DNA of 64,000 nt from SAR92 clade bacterium H921. GTDB lineage: Bacteria > Pseudomonadota > Gammaproteobacteria > Pseudomonadales > Porticoccaceae. The notes beneath the pieces are model-generated. The model made no database searches. It saw only the letters and a program-made list of their open reading frames with translations, and was not told the origin of the DNA. The stretch lies in assembly GCA_025153755.1 (NCBI GenBank), contig JAOALD010000002.1, positions 124,001 through 188,000 of the forward strand, written 5' to 3'. Both the position numbers and the translations under genes were made by a program. The first letter of the stretch is position 1. Every line of letters starts with the position of its first letter. Of the stretch, positions 17,239 through 25,999 are shown one piece after another.

Positions 17239-17880
17239 TTAGGGCCTTGGCAATTTTATGTAACTGGAGAATATTTTTTCGATATCGTCAATAACATTAA
17301 GACTTTCAGCGAGTAGCGCATGGTTAAAATCGAGGATATCTTTAGCAGTGTCCAAACCAGCACTTCGTTTCATAGCGGCTTCATTTCCTGACCACAGCAT
17401 GCAGGCTACCAGGCGTGGTAGCCGATTAATTTTTGGATCCATCTCAAAATCTTGGGCCAGGTATTCTGCCAGTAGATCTTCGTAACCCGAATAAACAACA
17501 AGCAGATAATTATCATTTAATAGAGAGGAGGCCGAACGAACTTGTTCCTGTTTATAGGTGCCAATGCCGAGATCGGTAAGGTATGAAACAGTGTCTTCAA
17601 TCCATTGCCGCCAAATTGCGAAGGTGGATTGACTTGGGAATTTCTCTTCAAATCTTGTTCTACAGTCTTTTACAACTATCTCAGCTGAGGCTATTGCAAG
17701 CTCTTCCTTAGTTTTGAAATGTTTATAAAGTGTCTGTACATGCACGCCAGCATGGCTGGCAACATCGTTAAGAGTGGTACTCATGTGGCCATTGCGAGAG
17801 AAGAGCGTTGCTGCTGCCACCACTAGTTTTTCGCGATTCTGGTTTTTCTTTAGGGTACGTTTCGGGTATTCAACCGGCAT
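17239..17880 (-). CDS. TetR-family transcriptional regulator
   Basis: About 213 residues from the chosen ATG. Seen: an N-terminal helix-turn-helix typical of TetR, running from LVVAAATLFSRNGHMSTTLNDVASHAG to VQTLYKHFKTKEEL, followed by a helical ligand-binding domain. The frame is open upstream to a TTG at 17925, but that extension has no family character; AAGAGA sits about nine bases before ATG 17880. The gene is divergent from the MFS gene at 18138 with a perfect palindrome between them. It is therefore the leading candidate for the protein that binds the TATA(G/C)-N4-(G/C)TATA sites, by inference. Confidence 0.88.
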   Translation of the reverse strand: MPVEYPKRTLKKNQNREKLVVAAATLFSRNGHMSTTLNDVASHAGVHVQTLYKHFKTKEELAIASAEIVVKDCRTRFEEKFPSQSTFAIWRQWIEDTVSYLTDLGIGTYKQEQVRSASSLLNDNYLLVVYSGYEDLLAEYLAQDFEMDPKINRLPRLVACMLWSGNEAAMKRSAGLDTAKDILDFNHALLAESLNVIDDIEKIFSSYIKLPRP

Positions 17881-18110
17881 AACATAAGTCTCTTTGGGCT
17901 GTAAGATAATCTCAGATGCAACCAAAAGTCTTCCGGTCAGATCCTAGTTTCTGTTCTTTTTGCTCTTCTTAATTACTTTTAGCGGTTGAGCGTGATTTTT
18001 ACTAGTCGTAATAAAAACTGCTAATTTGCCATTATATTCGCTTTGTTTGTCGATGGGAAACCCCGTAGTTTAGCGAGCGTATCAGCATAGAAAACTGTGT
18101 CTTTGTTTGG

Positions 18111-18124
18111 TATAGTTAACTATA
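18111..18124. promoter_or_regulatory. Perfect palindromic operator in TetR-MFS divergent region
   Basis: TATAGTTAACTATA is a complete 14-base palindrome. It lies just before the MFS gene and about 230 bases before the ATG of the divergent TetR gene. The same dyad recurs before three other genes of the window. Confidence 0.65.
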
Positions 18125-18137
18125 TTAATATAAAAAA

Positions 18138-19466
18138 TTGCCACCGCGCTTAAAGTTGGTCGTGCCCTTGCTTAAAAATCATAATGAACATGAATCTGTG
18201 CGAGCCGCTGACATAGGATTTCTGCTGCTCCTTACCTTACTCAATGTTATTAGCTATATCGATCGCCAAATGATCGCCAGTTTTGCAAATTGGATTGTCC
18301 CTGAGTTAGGGCTGAGCAATTTTGAGTTTGGCTTGGTGACTGGAATTGCATTCCTGTTTTTTTACGCAATCGGTGGCCTGTTTATGGGGGTAGTTGCCGA
18401 TCGTGTTAATCGTACTCGCCTGATTGCTTTTGGTCTTGGGCTTTGGAGTCTTCTCACCATATTTTCTGGTGCAGCGAAGAGTTTGGTCACGCTAGTGGTG
18501 CCACGGATGTTTATAGGTGTTGGAGAATCCATCTTAACCCCAGCCTCGCTCTCATTGTTAGGCGATAGATTTCCGGTCAGATGGCAAGGTTTGGTGGTGG
18601 GTATTTACGGAATGGGCGTGTCCATTGGCTTGGCGGCTAGTTTATTTATTGTCGCCTATGTGGAGCCCTGGTTAGGCTGGAGAGGGTGCTTTTACGCCCT
18701 GGGCGCCATTGGGTTGTTGCTGACCTTATTTATGCTTTTTCTCAGAGAGACGCCCAGAAAAGTCATGACGCCACAGTCAGCAGCTGCTGATCAGAGCTTC
18801 TCCGTTAAAGCTACGATAAGTTCTCTGCGAGAGCTGTTGGTTGCATCGCCTTCATTGGTTGCGACAATTGCTGGCGCAATGCTGTTCAGTTTGATTCTTG
18901 GTGCCACTGGCTTTGAGCAGCTGTGGTTGGTGCAGGAGCGAGGCTTTGATAGAAGTGAAATTGCCGCAACAACTGCATGGATTTCGATAGTTGCAGGAAT
19001 TTTAGGGAGTATATTTGGTGGTTATGGGGGTGATTTATTTCTGCGATGGACGGGGATTGGCAGGCCATCCTTTTTGGCTCTCATTATGATCTGTCTTGCG
19101 CCAATGGCTCTAGCCTATCGCATGATTGAACCAGATAGTCTCTGGTTTTGGGTGGGCGTATTTGTTATGTACTTCCAACTTGGTTGTTTCTATGCCCCGG
19201 CATTTGCCACTATTCAAGAATTGGTTCCAGCTAACAAAAGGGCTACGGTGGTTGGTTTTGTTGTACTGATGATCCAGCTGGCAGGCATTGGTGTGGGCAA
19301 TACAACGGCTGGACTTATGATTGACAAACTTCAGCAAGCGGGCGTTGCAGAGCCATATTCGGTCACCCTGATTACTTATACGCTAATTTCATTATTATCA
19401 ATTCCTATGTTTGTATTTGCCGGTCGCCGGTTTAAGCGGGACAAGCAGGCGCTTCGAAAACTATAG
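18138..19466 (+). CDS. MFS transporter, Spinster-like (paralogue of 591-1892)
   Basis: A 442-residue carrier with about 12 membrane segments. It shares with the MFS protein at 591 the motifs IDRQMIASFANWIVPELGLSN, GVVADRVNRTRLIAFG and EQLWLVQERGFD. The open frame begins with TTG at 18138; GTG 18162 or TTG 18168 would give an N-terminus more like the paralogue, and no ribosome site decides it. It lies directly after the palindrome at 18111 and is divergent from the TetR gene, a usual arrangement for a regulator controlling a transporter. The next gene is a TBDR, so outer- and inner-membrane steps for one substrate may be encoded here. Confidence 0.85.
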   Translation: MPPRLKLVVPLLKNHNEHESVRAADIGFLLLLTLLNVISYIDRQMIASFANWIVPELGLSNFEFGLVTGIAFLFFYAIGGLFMGVVADRVNRTRLIAFGLGLWSLLTIFSGAAKSLVTLVVPRMFIGVGESILTPASLSLLGDRFPVRWQGLVVGIYGMGVSIGLAASLFIVAYVEPWLGWRGCFYALGAIGLLLTLFMLFLRETPRKVMTPQSAAADQSFSVKATISSLRELLVASPSLVATIAGAMLFSLILGATGFEQLWLVQERGFDRSEIAATTAWISIVAGILGSIFGGYGGDLFLRWTGIGRPSFLALIMICLAPMALAYRMIEPDSLWFWVGVFVMYFQLGCFYAPAFATIQELVPANKRATVVGFVVLMIQLAGIGVGNTTAGLMIDKLQQAGVAEPYSVTLITYTLISLLSIPMFVFAGRRFKRDKQALRKL

Positions 19467-19518
19467 GTTACAGAATGATAGGTAAAATAAACTATTGCAT
19501 TCAATACAAATCGGCGTC

Positions 19519-19569
19519 TATACTTAGGTATATAACACTATACCAAAGTACTCATCCAGTTATTATAAT
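19519..19569 (+). promoter_or_regulatory. Two phased operator-like dyads and -10 box before TBDR
   Basis: TATAC-TTAG-GTATA (19519-19532) is a perfect dyad. A partial second copy TATAC-CAAA-GTACT (19539-19552) lies with its centre exactly 20 bases away, two helical turns. A TATAAT follows at 19564-19569 with no recognisable -35, the region a -35 would occupy being covered by the second site. This is compatible with activator-dependent or tightly controlled transcription. Confidence 0.55.
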
Positions 19570-19604
19570 TAGAAGCTGGTTTTATAAAGAAGAGGGGAGA
19601 TGTA

Positions 19605-21776
19605 ATGAAAAATAATTTTAAAAGCCGGCCTTGCGCTCTGTTCGCGGCCCTAAGTTTGTTAATGCCAGCCGCCGCTGTTAGCGCTGATCTTGAGGAAATT
19701 GTTGTTACCGGCCTCAAGCGTGAGTCAACGGTAATGGAAACAGCCAGTGCAATTACTGCCCTGAGTGCAAGCGATCTAGCAGCAAAAGGTCTCAGCGATA
19801 TAAGGCAGATTCAATATGCTGTGCCGAGCCTACATTTTGGCGAATCTTACAACAACCGTAATATTTCAATTAGAGGCATAGGCGGGTTTCTGGAGCAGCC
19901 AGGGGTCATTACCAGTATCAATGGCGTGACACAGTCCAATGACGCGAGCTCTCAGCTAGGTCAGTTGGACCTTGATCGAGTTGAGGTACTCAGAGGGCCG
20001 CAAGGTACTCTTTATGGCCGAAATGCAGTTGGTGGAGCGGTGAACTTCATTGCGGCGAGCCCAACCGATGAGGTGTATGGCAAGGTCATGTTCGGTTTAG
20101 CAGATTTTGACCAAACCTCTGCTGAGATCGTTCTCAGTGGTCCCATATCTGATTCTATCGGCGTCCGTCTGGCTGCTAGTCATCTCGATGCTGGCGAGGG
20201 ATGGATTGAAAACCTGATGCCGGGAAACGATGACCTGATGAAGGGTGAAAAAACCAATGTCAGGCTTATTGTGACAGCGGAGCTAAGCGATTCGCTCGAT
20301 GCGGAACTATTGCTCGGGCGCAGTGAGCAGACTGGTCGATGGACCCATTGGGCTATGATTAAAGAGGATATACCTTTTGGTGTCGCAACTTTTTTACCGG
20401 CGGTAAGCGTTAGAGACAACCCTGAAGGTGACCCCATTTTATCTACCGAAGAGCCGCACAAAGTGTATATGCGTGGGCCGACTAGTACAGATCGTGAAAT
20501 GGAGATCTACAGCTTGACGCTAAACTGGGATCTAGAGGATTTTTCCGTTAAATCAATTACTTCACAGCAAGATTGGAGCAATGCGGAACAAACGCCTGCG
20601 GATTCGACCAGTAGCGGCATTCTGATGAGATCTTCTGAGGGAACTAACAAGACATTTTCACAAGAACTCACCCTATCGGGCCAAACTGACAAGCTCAACT
20701 GGATAGTCGGTGGTTTTTACATGGATGATGAGCGGACTGATATGCTAGATATACAGTTCCAAGAGAATATTGCTTTTGGATTTGCACCTTTCTTCAATAA
20801 TAGTCGGCCCCTTTATGAAAACGAGGTGACCGCAGTGTTTGCAGATGCCACGTATTCAATGTCCGAAGATGTTCGCTTGGGTTTGGGCGTGCGTGATACG
20901 ACAGAGAAGAAAGTACATAGCACCTTTGCTGCTGGTTTTATGCCTTTCTGTGGTGGGGCCGAACCGTTCATTCAAAAATGGGAAGACTCTCAGACGACTA
21001 TGAGGGCCTCTGCAGAGTATGACGTGTCAGAGAACAGTATGATGTATGTTTCCTATTCTGAGGGTTTTAAGGCGGGTGGCGCCAATAATGGCGACTGCAA
21101 CGCTCCATATAGCCCGGAAACCTTAGAGGCCTCAGAAATAGGCTTCAAGGCGAGTTTAGCAGATGGCTCAGCCACGCTTAGAGTGGCGGCCTTCCAATAT
21201 GACTATTCTGATTTCCAAATTTTGCAAGTCAAGAATTTTGCTGCGAACTATCTTAACGCAGATGAGGCTGACATTACCGGGATTGAGTTGGAGTTCACGT
21301 CAGCCATTGGCGACCGCTGGCTTGTCAACGCGGGTTTAACTATTCTCGAGAGTGAGTATGGAAAATTCTTGCAGGAGGACTTGTCTGTCTTCAATGGCGT
21401 GCCAGTTCAGATAGAAGGCAATTCTCTAAATAACGCACCTGATATGAGTATGATTATAGGTGTGACGTATGATACTGAACTCGGCTCCGGCGGCAATTTG
21501 GCTCTTAGCCTAGATGCGGCTTATCGCTCGCGAGTTTACTTTAGAGAGTTCGGCAATAGACTTGACTCCCAAGACGGGTATGCGATCGTTAACTTCAATG
21601 CCAATTGGGTGAGTGCTGACGAAGATTATGCTGCACGCTTCTTTGTTAGTAACCTGACGGATGAAGCTCATGTCACTGGGATGTATGCGCTACAAACTAC
21701 CTATGGGCGTCAGGGAACCTGGAACATGCCGCGCCAAGTTGGCTTTGAGGTAACCAAGTTCTTCGGAGCACGCTAA
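19605..21776 (+). CDS. TonB-dependent outer-membrane receptor
   Basis: A 723-residue TBDR. Seen: a signal peptide ending near AVSAD, a TonB-box-like LEEIVVTGLKRE, plug motifs ISIRGIGGF and RVEVLRGPQGTLYGRNAVGGAVNF, a barrel with the EGFKAGG turn near residue 485, and a C-terminal VTKFFGAR. GAGGGGAG lies before the ATG. It follows the MFS gene by about 140 bases under its own operator sites, and a long terminator hairpin ends it. Probable partner of the MFS carrier; substrate unknown. Confidence 0.93.
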   Translation: MKNNFKSRPCALFAALSLLMPAAAVSADLEEIVVTGLKRESTVMETASAITALSASDLAAKGLSDIRQIQYAVPSLHFGESYNNRNISIRGIGGFLEQPGVITSINGVTQSNDASSQLGQLDLDRVEVLRGPQGTLYGRNAVGGAVNFIAASPTDEVYGKVMFGLADFDQTSAEIVLSGPISDSIGVRLAASHLDAGEGWIENLMPGNDDLMKGEKTNVRLIVTAELSDSLDAELLLGRSEQTGRWTHWAMIKEDIPFGVATFLPAVSVRDNPEGDPILSTEEPHKVYMRGPTSTDREMEIYSLTLNWDLEDFSVKSITSQQDWSNAEQTPADSTSSGILMRSSEGTNKTFSQELTLSGQTDKLNWIVGGFYMDDERTDMLDIQFQENIAFGFAPFFNNSRPLYENEVTAVFADATYSMSEDVRLGLGVRDTTEKKVHSTFAAGFMPFCGGAEPFIQKWEDSQTTMRASAEYDVSENSMMYVSYSEGFKAGGANNGDCNAPYSPETLEASEIGFKASLADGSATLRVAAFQYDYSDFQILQVKNFAANYLNADEADITGIELEFTSAIGDRWLVNAGLTILESEYGKFLQEDLSVFNGVPVQIEGNSLNNAPDMSMIIGVTYDTELGSGGNLALSLDAAYRSRVYFREFGNRLDSQDGYAIVNFNANWVSADEDYAARFFVSNLTDEAHVTGMYALQTTYGRQGTWNMPRQVGFEVTKFFGAR

Positions 21777-21784
21777 CCGAGTGG

Positions 21785-21821
21785 GGCTCAGGCAGAGCTG
21801 TTTAAAAGCTGTGTCTGAGCC
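21785..21821 (+). terminator. Terminator-like hairpin after TBDR
   Basis: A long hairpin (GGCTCAG outer arm against CTGAGCC, inner GAGCT against AGCT, with one mismatch and a G-T pair) closes over a loop near TTTAA. It is followed by TGCTTTCTGTCT, a poor T run, so efficiency is uncertain. Confidence 0.6.
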
Positions 21822-21952
21822 TGCTTTCTGTCTAGACGTCTGTGTACATATATGGTCTGCCGCGTCGGCTACGAGCCGTCATTGCGGCAGTGCCGACTTT
21901 GGTATCCCTGAGTAAACTATCTAGCTGTTGAGCAGCTATCCAAGTATATTAA

Positions 21953-23065
21953 ATGATGCCAACTGACAATAAGAATAATGCTATGGCTGAGCTTGACGTT
22001 ACATTGCCGGGAAGACTGGGCAATCCTGAGATGACGCTGTTGGATGACCCCAGACTAGATCCGCGAATTCTTGAGGCCTTTGCCTCTATGGTCCCGCCAT
22101 CAGAGGATTTGTTACCGCCCGCATTAAGCCTTGATCCGAGCTATCAAGAGAGTCTAACTTTTGTTGGTTACATGCACAGTCTGATGTGCAGTCAATACGC
22201 TTCAGCTGAAGCTCAAATGCCTCTGTTCAGCAATATTAATTCTTCGCAAACGGTGATTCCTGGGCCTGCTGGAAATGATATTGATTTATTTATAGATAGA
22301 CCAAACCACAGTTTAGAAAGTCTGCCATGTATTGTTCATTTACACGGTGGCGGTATGTCATTTGATTCGGCTAAAAACCCCCATACGGTCAGGTGGCGTA
22401 AATCCTTGGCTCAAATGGGTACAGTCGTGGTTGGCGTTGAATTTAGTAGCGAAACTCTTCAAGAAGAGAATCAACCTTTTCCCGCTGGACTAAACGACTG
22501 TGCTGCAGCGGTCCACTGGGCTCAGGACAATAAGGATCAGCTAGGGATTTCCTCATTGATCGTTATTGGAGAATCTGGCGGCGGTAACTTGGCGGTAGCC
22601 ACTGCTTTGAAGGCAAATATCGAAGGTTGGGTTGATGCTATTGACGGGGTCTACGCTATGGCACCCATGATCTTGGGTTTTTATGGAGGAACTCCTCCAG
22701 ATTTAATGTCGTGGCGGGAAAATCTTAATTATCAAGGATCTCTAGAAATGATTCGCGCTATGACCAAGGTTTATGATCCATTGGATCAGCATGAGACTAA
22801 CCCCATGGCCTGGCCTTTCCATGCAGGCGAGGATTGTTTGCGCGGTCTACCCCCCCATATGATTCTCAATTATGAGTTAGACCTTATTAGAGATGATGGC
22901 ATCACCTATGCCCGCAATCTCCGAGCTGCGGGAGTTGAGGCTACCTCGATCACGGTGGCAGGCATCCACCATGTTCCAGAGATAGCCATGCCTGATGCGG
23001 TGCCTGAATTAACCCGAGACACCATCTCCTCCATTGTGGCGTTTGCCAAGGGGTGCGTACGTTAG
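21953..23065 (+). CDS. Alpha/beta hydrolase, HSL-type esterase
   Basis: A 370-residue cytosolic esterase with no signal peptide. Seen: HLHGGGMSFDS as oxyanion loop, GESGGGNLAVATAL with nucleophile Ser208, and a late GIHHVPE with the likely catalytic His. ATG codons at 21953 and 21956 are both possible. It is one of three HSL-type hydrolases in the window (others at 4661 and 36315). It follows the TBDR at 19605 and precedes the selenoprotein promoter, so it may hydrolyse the imported ester. Substrate unknown. Confidence 0.87.
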   Translation: MMPTDNKNNAMAELDVTLPGRLGNPEMTLLDDPRLDPRILEAFASMVPPSEDLLPPALSLDPSYQESLTFVGYMHSLMCSQYASAEAQMPLFSNINSSQTVIPGPAGNDIDLFIDRPNHSLESLPCIVHLHGGGMSFDSAKNPHTVRWRKSLAQMGTVVVGVEFSSETLQEENQPFPAGLNDCAAAVHWAQDNKDQLGISSLIVIGESGGGNLAVATALKANIEGWVDAIDGVYAMAPMILGFYGGTPPDLMSWRENLNYQGSLEMIRAMTKVYDPLDQHETNPMAWPFHAGEDCLRGLPPHMILNYELDLIRDDGITYARNLRAAGVEATSITVAGIHHVPEIAMPDAVPELTRDTISSIVAFAKGCVR

Positions 23066-23138
23066 TCGCAGAGCTTGATGGGCATGTTAAATATTTATGC
23101 TTATGATCTGGGAGACAGTGCCCTATCCATCAAAGCGC

Positions 23139-23185
23139 TTTACTTTTACCGCCTATTTAAATATAGTTAGATATACTTAAGTGGG
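23139..23185 (+). promoter_or_regulatory. Promoter with overlapping operators before the selenoprotein gene
   Basis: TTTACT (23139-23144), 17 bases, then TATAGT (23162-23167) makes a plausible promoter. TATAG-TTAG-ATATA (23162-23175) covers the -10. A second half-degraded copy, TATAC-TTAA-GTGGG (23172-23185), is centred ten bases further on. The overlap with the -10 suggests repression. Confidence 0.5.
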
Positions 23186-23209
23186 TGGGAATTTTCTAAA
23201 GGAGTTCAC

Positions 23210-23746
23210 ATGATTAAATTTGTTGATCCCAGAGGGGAAGTTGCAACGCCGGAGCAATCGTATGATCTGTCCCGGGATTTGCGCCTCAATGACGGCGAAG
23301 GCATCACCGTGGCATTACTTGCCAATGGTTTTCCTGATTCCGAGTTGTTTACTAAAAAGGTGGGTCTGGCGCTGGAGAAGCGACTACCCAAGGTTCAAAC
23401 GCTTTTTTGGAATAAACACAATGCGGGGACTGCCGCCAATGATGAGATGCTCGATGAAATTTTTCCCCAGTGTGATGTTGCGGTGGCGGCATACGGACAC
23501 TGAGGCAGTTGTACTACCGGCACCGTGCGTGACGGATACAACATTGCTCAGCGAGGATTTCCGGTGGTATCACTGATTACTGAAGATTTTTGGGATCAGG
23601 GACAATTTGTCGCCAAATCACTGGGCATGCCAAATGTTCCCAGAGTTAAGTTACCACATCCTGTAGCTGGTTTGGGAGAGGCAAAAATTGAGGTTATTGC
23701 AGCCAGCATTATTGAGGAAATATTGAATAGTTTTGCCAATGAGTGA
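23210..23746 (+). CDS. UGSC-family selenoprotein (in-frame TGA read as Sec98)
   Basis: Two open stretches, 23210-23500 and 23504-23746, lie in the same frame and are split only by TGA at 23501-23503. Read as selenocysteine, the product is 178 residues with the motif GHUGSCTTGTVRDG, U at position 98, a UxxC redox motif. Family knowledge: UGSC-containing seleno-oxidoreductases are known largely from marine metagenomes, with Cys homologues elsewhere. Seen: an AAAGGAG ribosome site before ATG 23210, Rossmann-like strands (ITVALLANG, CDVAVAAYG, FPVVSLITED), and a SECIS-like hairpin just after the TGA. selA, selB and tRNA-Sec lie 9-13 kb downstream. The end overlaps the next gene, so they are co-translated. 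Precise reaction unknown; thiol redox chemistry is inferred. Confidence 0.9.
23501..23535 (+). promoter_or_regulatory. Sec TGA codon with bacterial SECIS-like hairpin
   Basis: The recoded TGA (23501-23503) is followed by a stem-loop at 23517-23535: CCGGCAC against GTGACGG with one G-A mismatch and a five-base loop CGTGC. The loop carries GT about 22 bases after the TGA. Bacterial SECIS elements place a GU-containing apical loop at roughly this distance inside the coding region, where SelB binds it. Confidence 0.7.
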
Positions 23747-24821
23747 TTTTTTAGAAGCTGAAAACGAAGAGATGGCGCTGGAGCAACTCCATGATATGGG
23801 TTGCACAGATGGCCTGCCTGTCGTAATTCCCACGCAGGAGCGAGTTGTTCGCTGCATTCTCGCCACTGGGTTAGATGGCGATATGGTGCTCGGTGAATTA
23901 GGTCCGGGTATGGGCATTGCCACGGTAGAGAAAGTGGCCACGGCAGCCGTGATGGCAGGCTGTAAGTCTGACTATATGCCGCTGGTTGTCGCTGCTGTAA
24001 AAGCGGCGGCCAAGCCGGAGTTTGATCTCTCGGAATTACAGGCAACTACTCACTGCACGGCGCCGCTAATTATTATTAATGGTCCGGCTCGTGAAACCTG
24101 TGGGCCGGTCGCATCGGGCTACGGCGCGCTGGGCCCCGGGCACCGAGCGAATGCCAGTATTGGTCGCGCGCTGAGGCTCTGTCTGATTAATATCGGCGGC
24201 GGTAAGCCAGGAATTTCCGATATGGCAATCCATGGCCATCCAGGAAAATTCACCTATTGTCTGGCAGAGGCAGAAGAGGAATCACCCTTTCCGCCGATGC
24301 ATACCAGTCTGGGTTTTGATGAAACTGATAGTGTTGTCACTCTACTAGGTTGTGAAGCGCCGCACTCCTGTCTTTATAGCGACAATGCAGATGACCCTGA
24401 GGATGCTGAAAAGCTCCTGAAAATTCTGTCCGTTGGCCTGACCAATATCGCGACCAATAATGCTGTTTTTGCCTCGGGAATGGCGCTAGTTTGTCTAGGC
24501 CCCAAGCACGCAAATGTGTTGGCCCGCTCTGGTCATAGCAGAGAGTCGATACAGCAGAGGCTCTGGGAACTGACGCATCTTTTAAAAGCCGATCATATCC
24601 GTTATGGCGGTGAATTCGGTAAAGCTTTTAGAGATAACCCCGAGGGCACTTATCCTGCGTTTAAAGTCCCACAACATATTCTGGTGATGGTCGCCGGCGG
24701 TGTCGGATTGTATTCGATGGTGATGCCGAACTGGGGTGGGGCAGGTCATCAAAATTCCGCAGTCAGTGTGCAGGTTGAAAGTGATTTCTTTTGCGCTATC
24801 CCAGGATTGGGAGGCGCTTAG
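23739..24821 (+). CDS. Conserved protein of unknown function, partner of the UGSC selenoprotein
   Basis: A 360-residue soluble protein that I cannot assign to an enzyme family. It starts with the recognisable pattern MGCTDGLPVVIPTQERV and has conserved-looking Cys and His (HCTAPLIIINGPARETCGP, GAGHQNSAVSV near the end) and a glycine-rich GPGHRANASIGRALRLCLINIGGGKPG. ATG 23739 overlaps the selenoprotein stop by eight bases; a TTG six bases earlier is less likely. The tight overlap argues that the two proteins act in one complex or reaction. No transmembrane segment or signal peptide. A metal- or thiol-dependent enzyme working with the selenoprotein is a guess only. Confidence 0.8.
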   Translation: MSDFLEAENEEMALEQLHDMGCTDGLPVVIPTQERVVRCILATGLDGDMVLGELGPGMGIATVEKVATAAVMAGCKSDYMPLVVAAVKAAAKPEFDLSELQATTHCTAPLIIINGPARETCGPVASGYGALGPGHRANASIGRALRLCLINIGGGKPGISDMAIHGHPGKFTYCLAEAEEESPFPPMHTSLGFDETDSVVTLLGCEAPHSCLYSDNADDPEDAEKLLKILSVGLTNIATNNAVFASGMALVCLGPKHANVLARSGHSRESIQQRLWELTHLLKADHIRYGGEFGKAFRDNPEGTYPAFKVPQHILVMVAGGVGLYSMVMPNWGGAGHQNSAVSVQVESDFFCAIPGLGGA

Positions 24822-24889
24822 TGTCCCAAATAATATTAAATTTGGTTTTTAGAGTTTCAATCTAAACCGCAGTCATTAAGGAAATTTTG

Positions 24890-25999
24890 ATGGATCCAAT
24901 TACATTGTATGGAGGCGCATTTTCTCTCTACACCGGGCGAGCACGCAGCTATTTAATAAAATCTAAAATTGATTATAGAGAGGAGCCGCACTCCTCAGCG
25001 TACTTTTACGACGTAGTGCTACCAAAGGCTGGAGGTCGACGTGGGATACCCACTATCGAATTCCCCAATGGTGATGTTATCCGTGATGGCGTTGCGATAA
25101 TAGATTATTACGAAAGTACCAATGGTGGAAAATTTTCCCCTGAAACCCCGAAGCAACGAATTTTAAGTCTGCTATTTGATGTGATCGGTGCCGAGGGCAT
25201 GTTGCGGCCTTGCATGCATTATCGATTTAATCAGGGTGAAGAGGAGGGCGAGTTTCTCTCCTTTCATTTTTCTACCGTCTATCCCGAAAAAAATGGTGCT
25301 AAAGACAGAATTGCCTTTATTAAAAGTACCGTTTTGCCAGCTTGGGGTGTAAGGCCCAATACCAAAGATCTTATTGAAACCATGCATTTGAAGACATTAA
25401 AAAAATTGAATGCACACTTTTCCATCTATCCCTATCTGTTCGGAAATAAACCCAGTATCGGTGATTTTGGCATGATAGCTCCTCTATACGGGCATCTTGG
25501 CAGAGACCCTGTGCCGCTTTCATTAATGCAAATAAATGCGCCCAGATTGTTCCGGTGGGTTGAGAGGATGAATAGATCAGAGCCAGATATTGGTGAGTTT
25601 GCGGATAAAAGCACCAACTATCTCGCTAATGATGAGATTCCTGAAACGCTCATTGATGTGCTTAAGCACTTTGCGACAGATTTTATTCCAGAAAGTGTGG
25701 CGGCTTATAACTGCGTAAGTCACTGGCTAGAGGCAAATAAAGATTTATCTGCCGGCACTGTGGCTGAGCGAGAGGTCGGGAGCTGCGCCTTTGAGATTGA
25801 TGGTATCGAGATCAATGCGGTTGCTCAGCCATTTCGGTTCTATTTACTGCATCGCCTACAAAAGGAATTTGATAGCTTGAACGACGCAGACAGAGAAGAT
25901 GTGCGCCAGGTGCTGAAGGATTGTGATATGGACGAGGTGCTCAACTTAAGGCTATCTCGTGAAATGGGCAGAGCGAATAATCTGGAAGTCTGGCTTTAA
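24890..25999 (+). CDS. Glutathione S-transferase-like protein
   Basis: A 369-residue protein with a thioredoxin-fold GST N-terminal domain (LYGGAFSLYTGRARSYLIKSKIDYREEP, then GRRGIPTIEFPNGDVIRDGVAIIDYYE, carrying the cis-Pro and the S/D pair that binds glutathione), a helical C-terminal domain, and an added tail of about 110 residues. ATG 24890 has AAGGA at good spacing; the TTG one codon earlier is not needed. Its stop overlaps the SDR start as TAATG. A glutathione-handling protein beside a selenothiol protein suggests shared thiol chemistry, by inference. Confidence 0.8.
   Translation: MDPITLYGGAFSLYTGRARSYLIKSKIDYREEPHSSAYFYDVVLPKAGGRRGIPTIEFPNGDVIRDGVAIIDYYESTNGGKFSPETPKQRILSLLFDVIGAEGMLRPCMHYRFNQGEEEGEFLSFHFSTVYPEKNGAKDRIAFIKSTVLPAWGVRPNTKDLIETMHLKTLKKLNAHFSIYPYLFGNKPSIGDFGMIAPLYGHLGRDPVPLSLMQINAPRLFRWVERMNRSEPDIGEFADKSTNYLANDEIPETLIDVLKHFATDFIPESVAAYNCVSHWLEANKDLSAGTVAEREVGSCAFEIDGIEINAVAQPFRFYLLHRLQKEFDSLNDADREDVRQVLKDCDMDEVLNLRLSREMGRANNLEVWL

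Noticed and set aside
21936-21949. Regulon 1 site before the esterase at 21953
   Set aside because: TATC-CAA-GTATA has the wrong spacer and only one good arm; not counted.
23525-23746. Separate short gene after the selenoprotein TGA
   Set aside because: It is in the same frame as 23210-23500, has no ribosome site and begins in the middle of the conserved HUGSC region. It is the C-terminal part of one selenoprotein.
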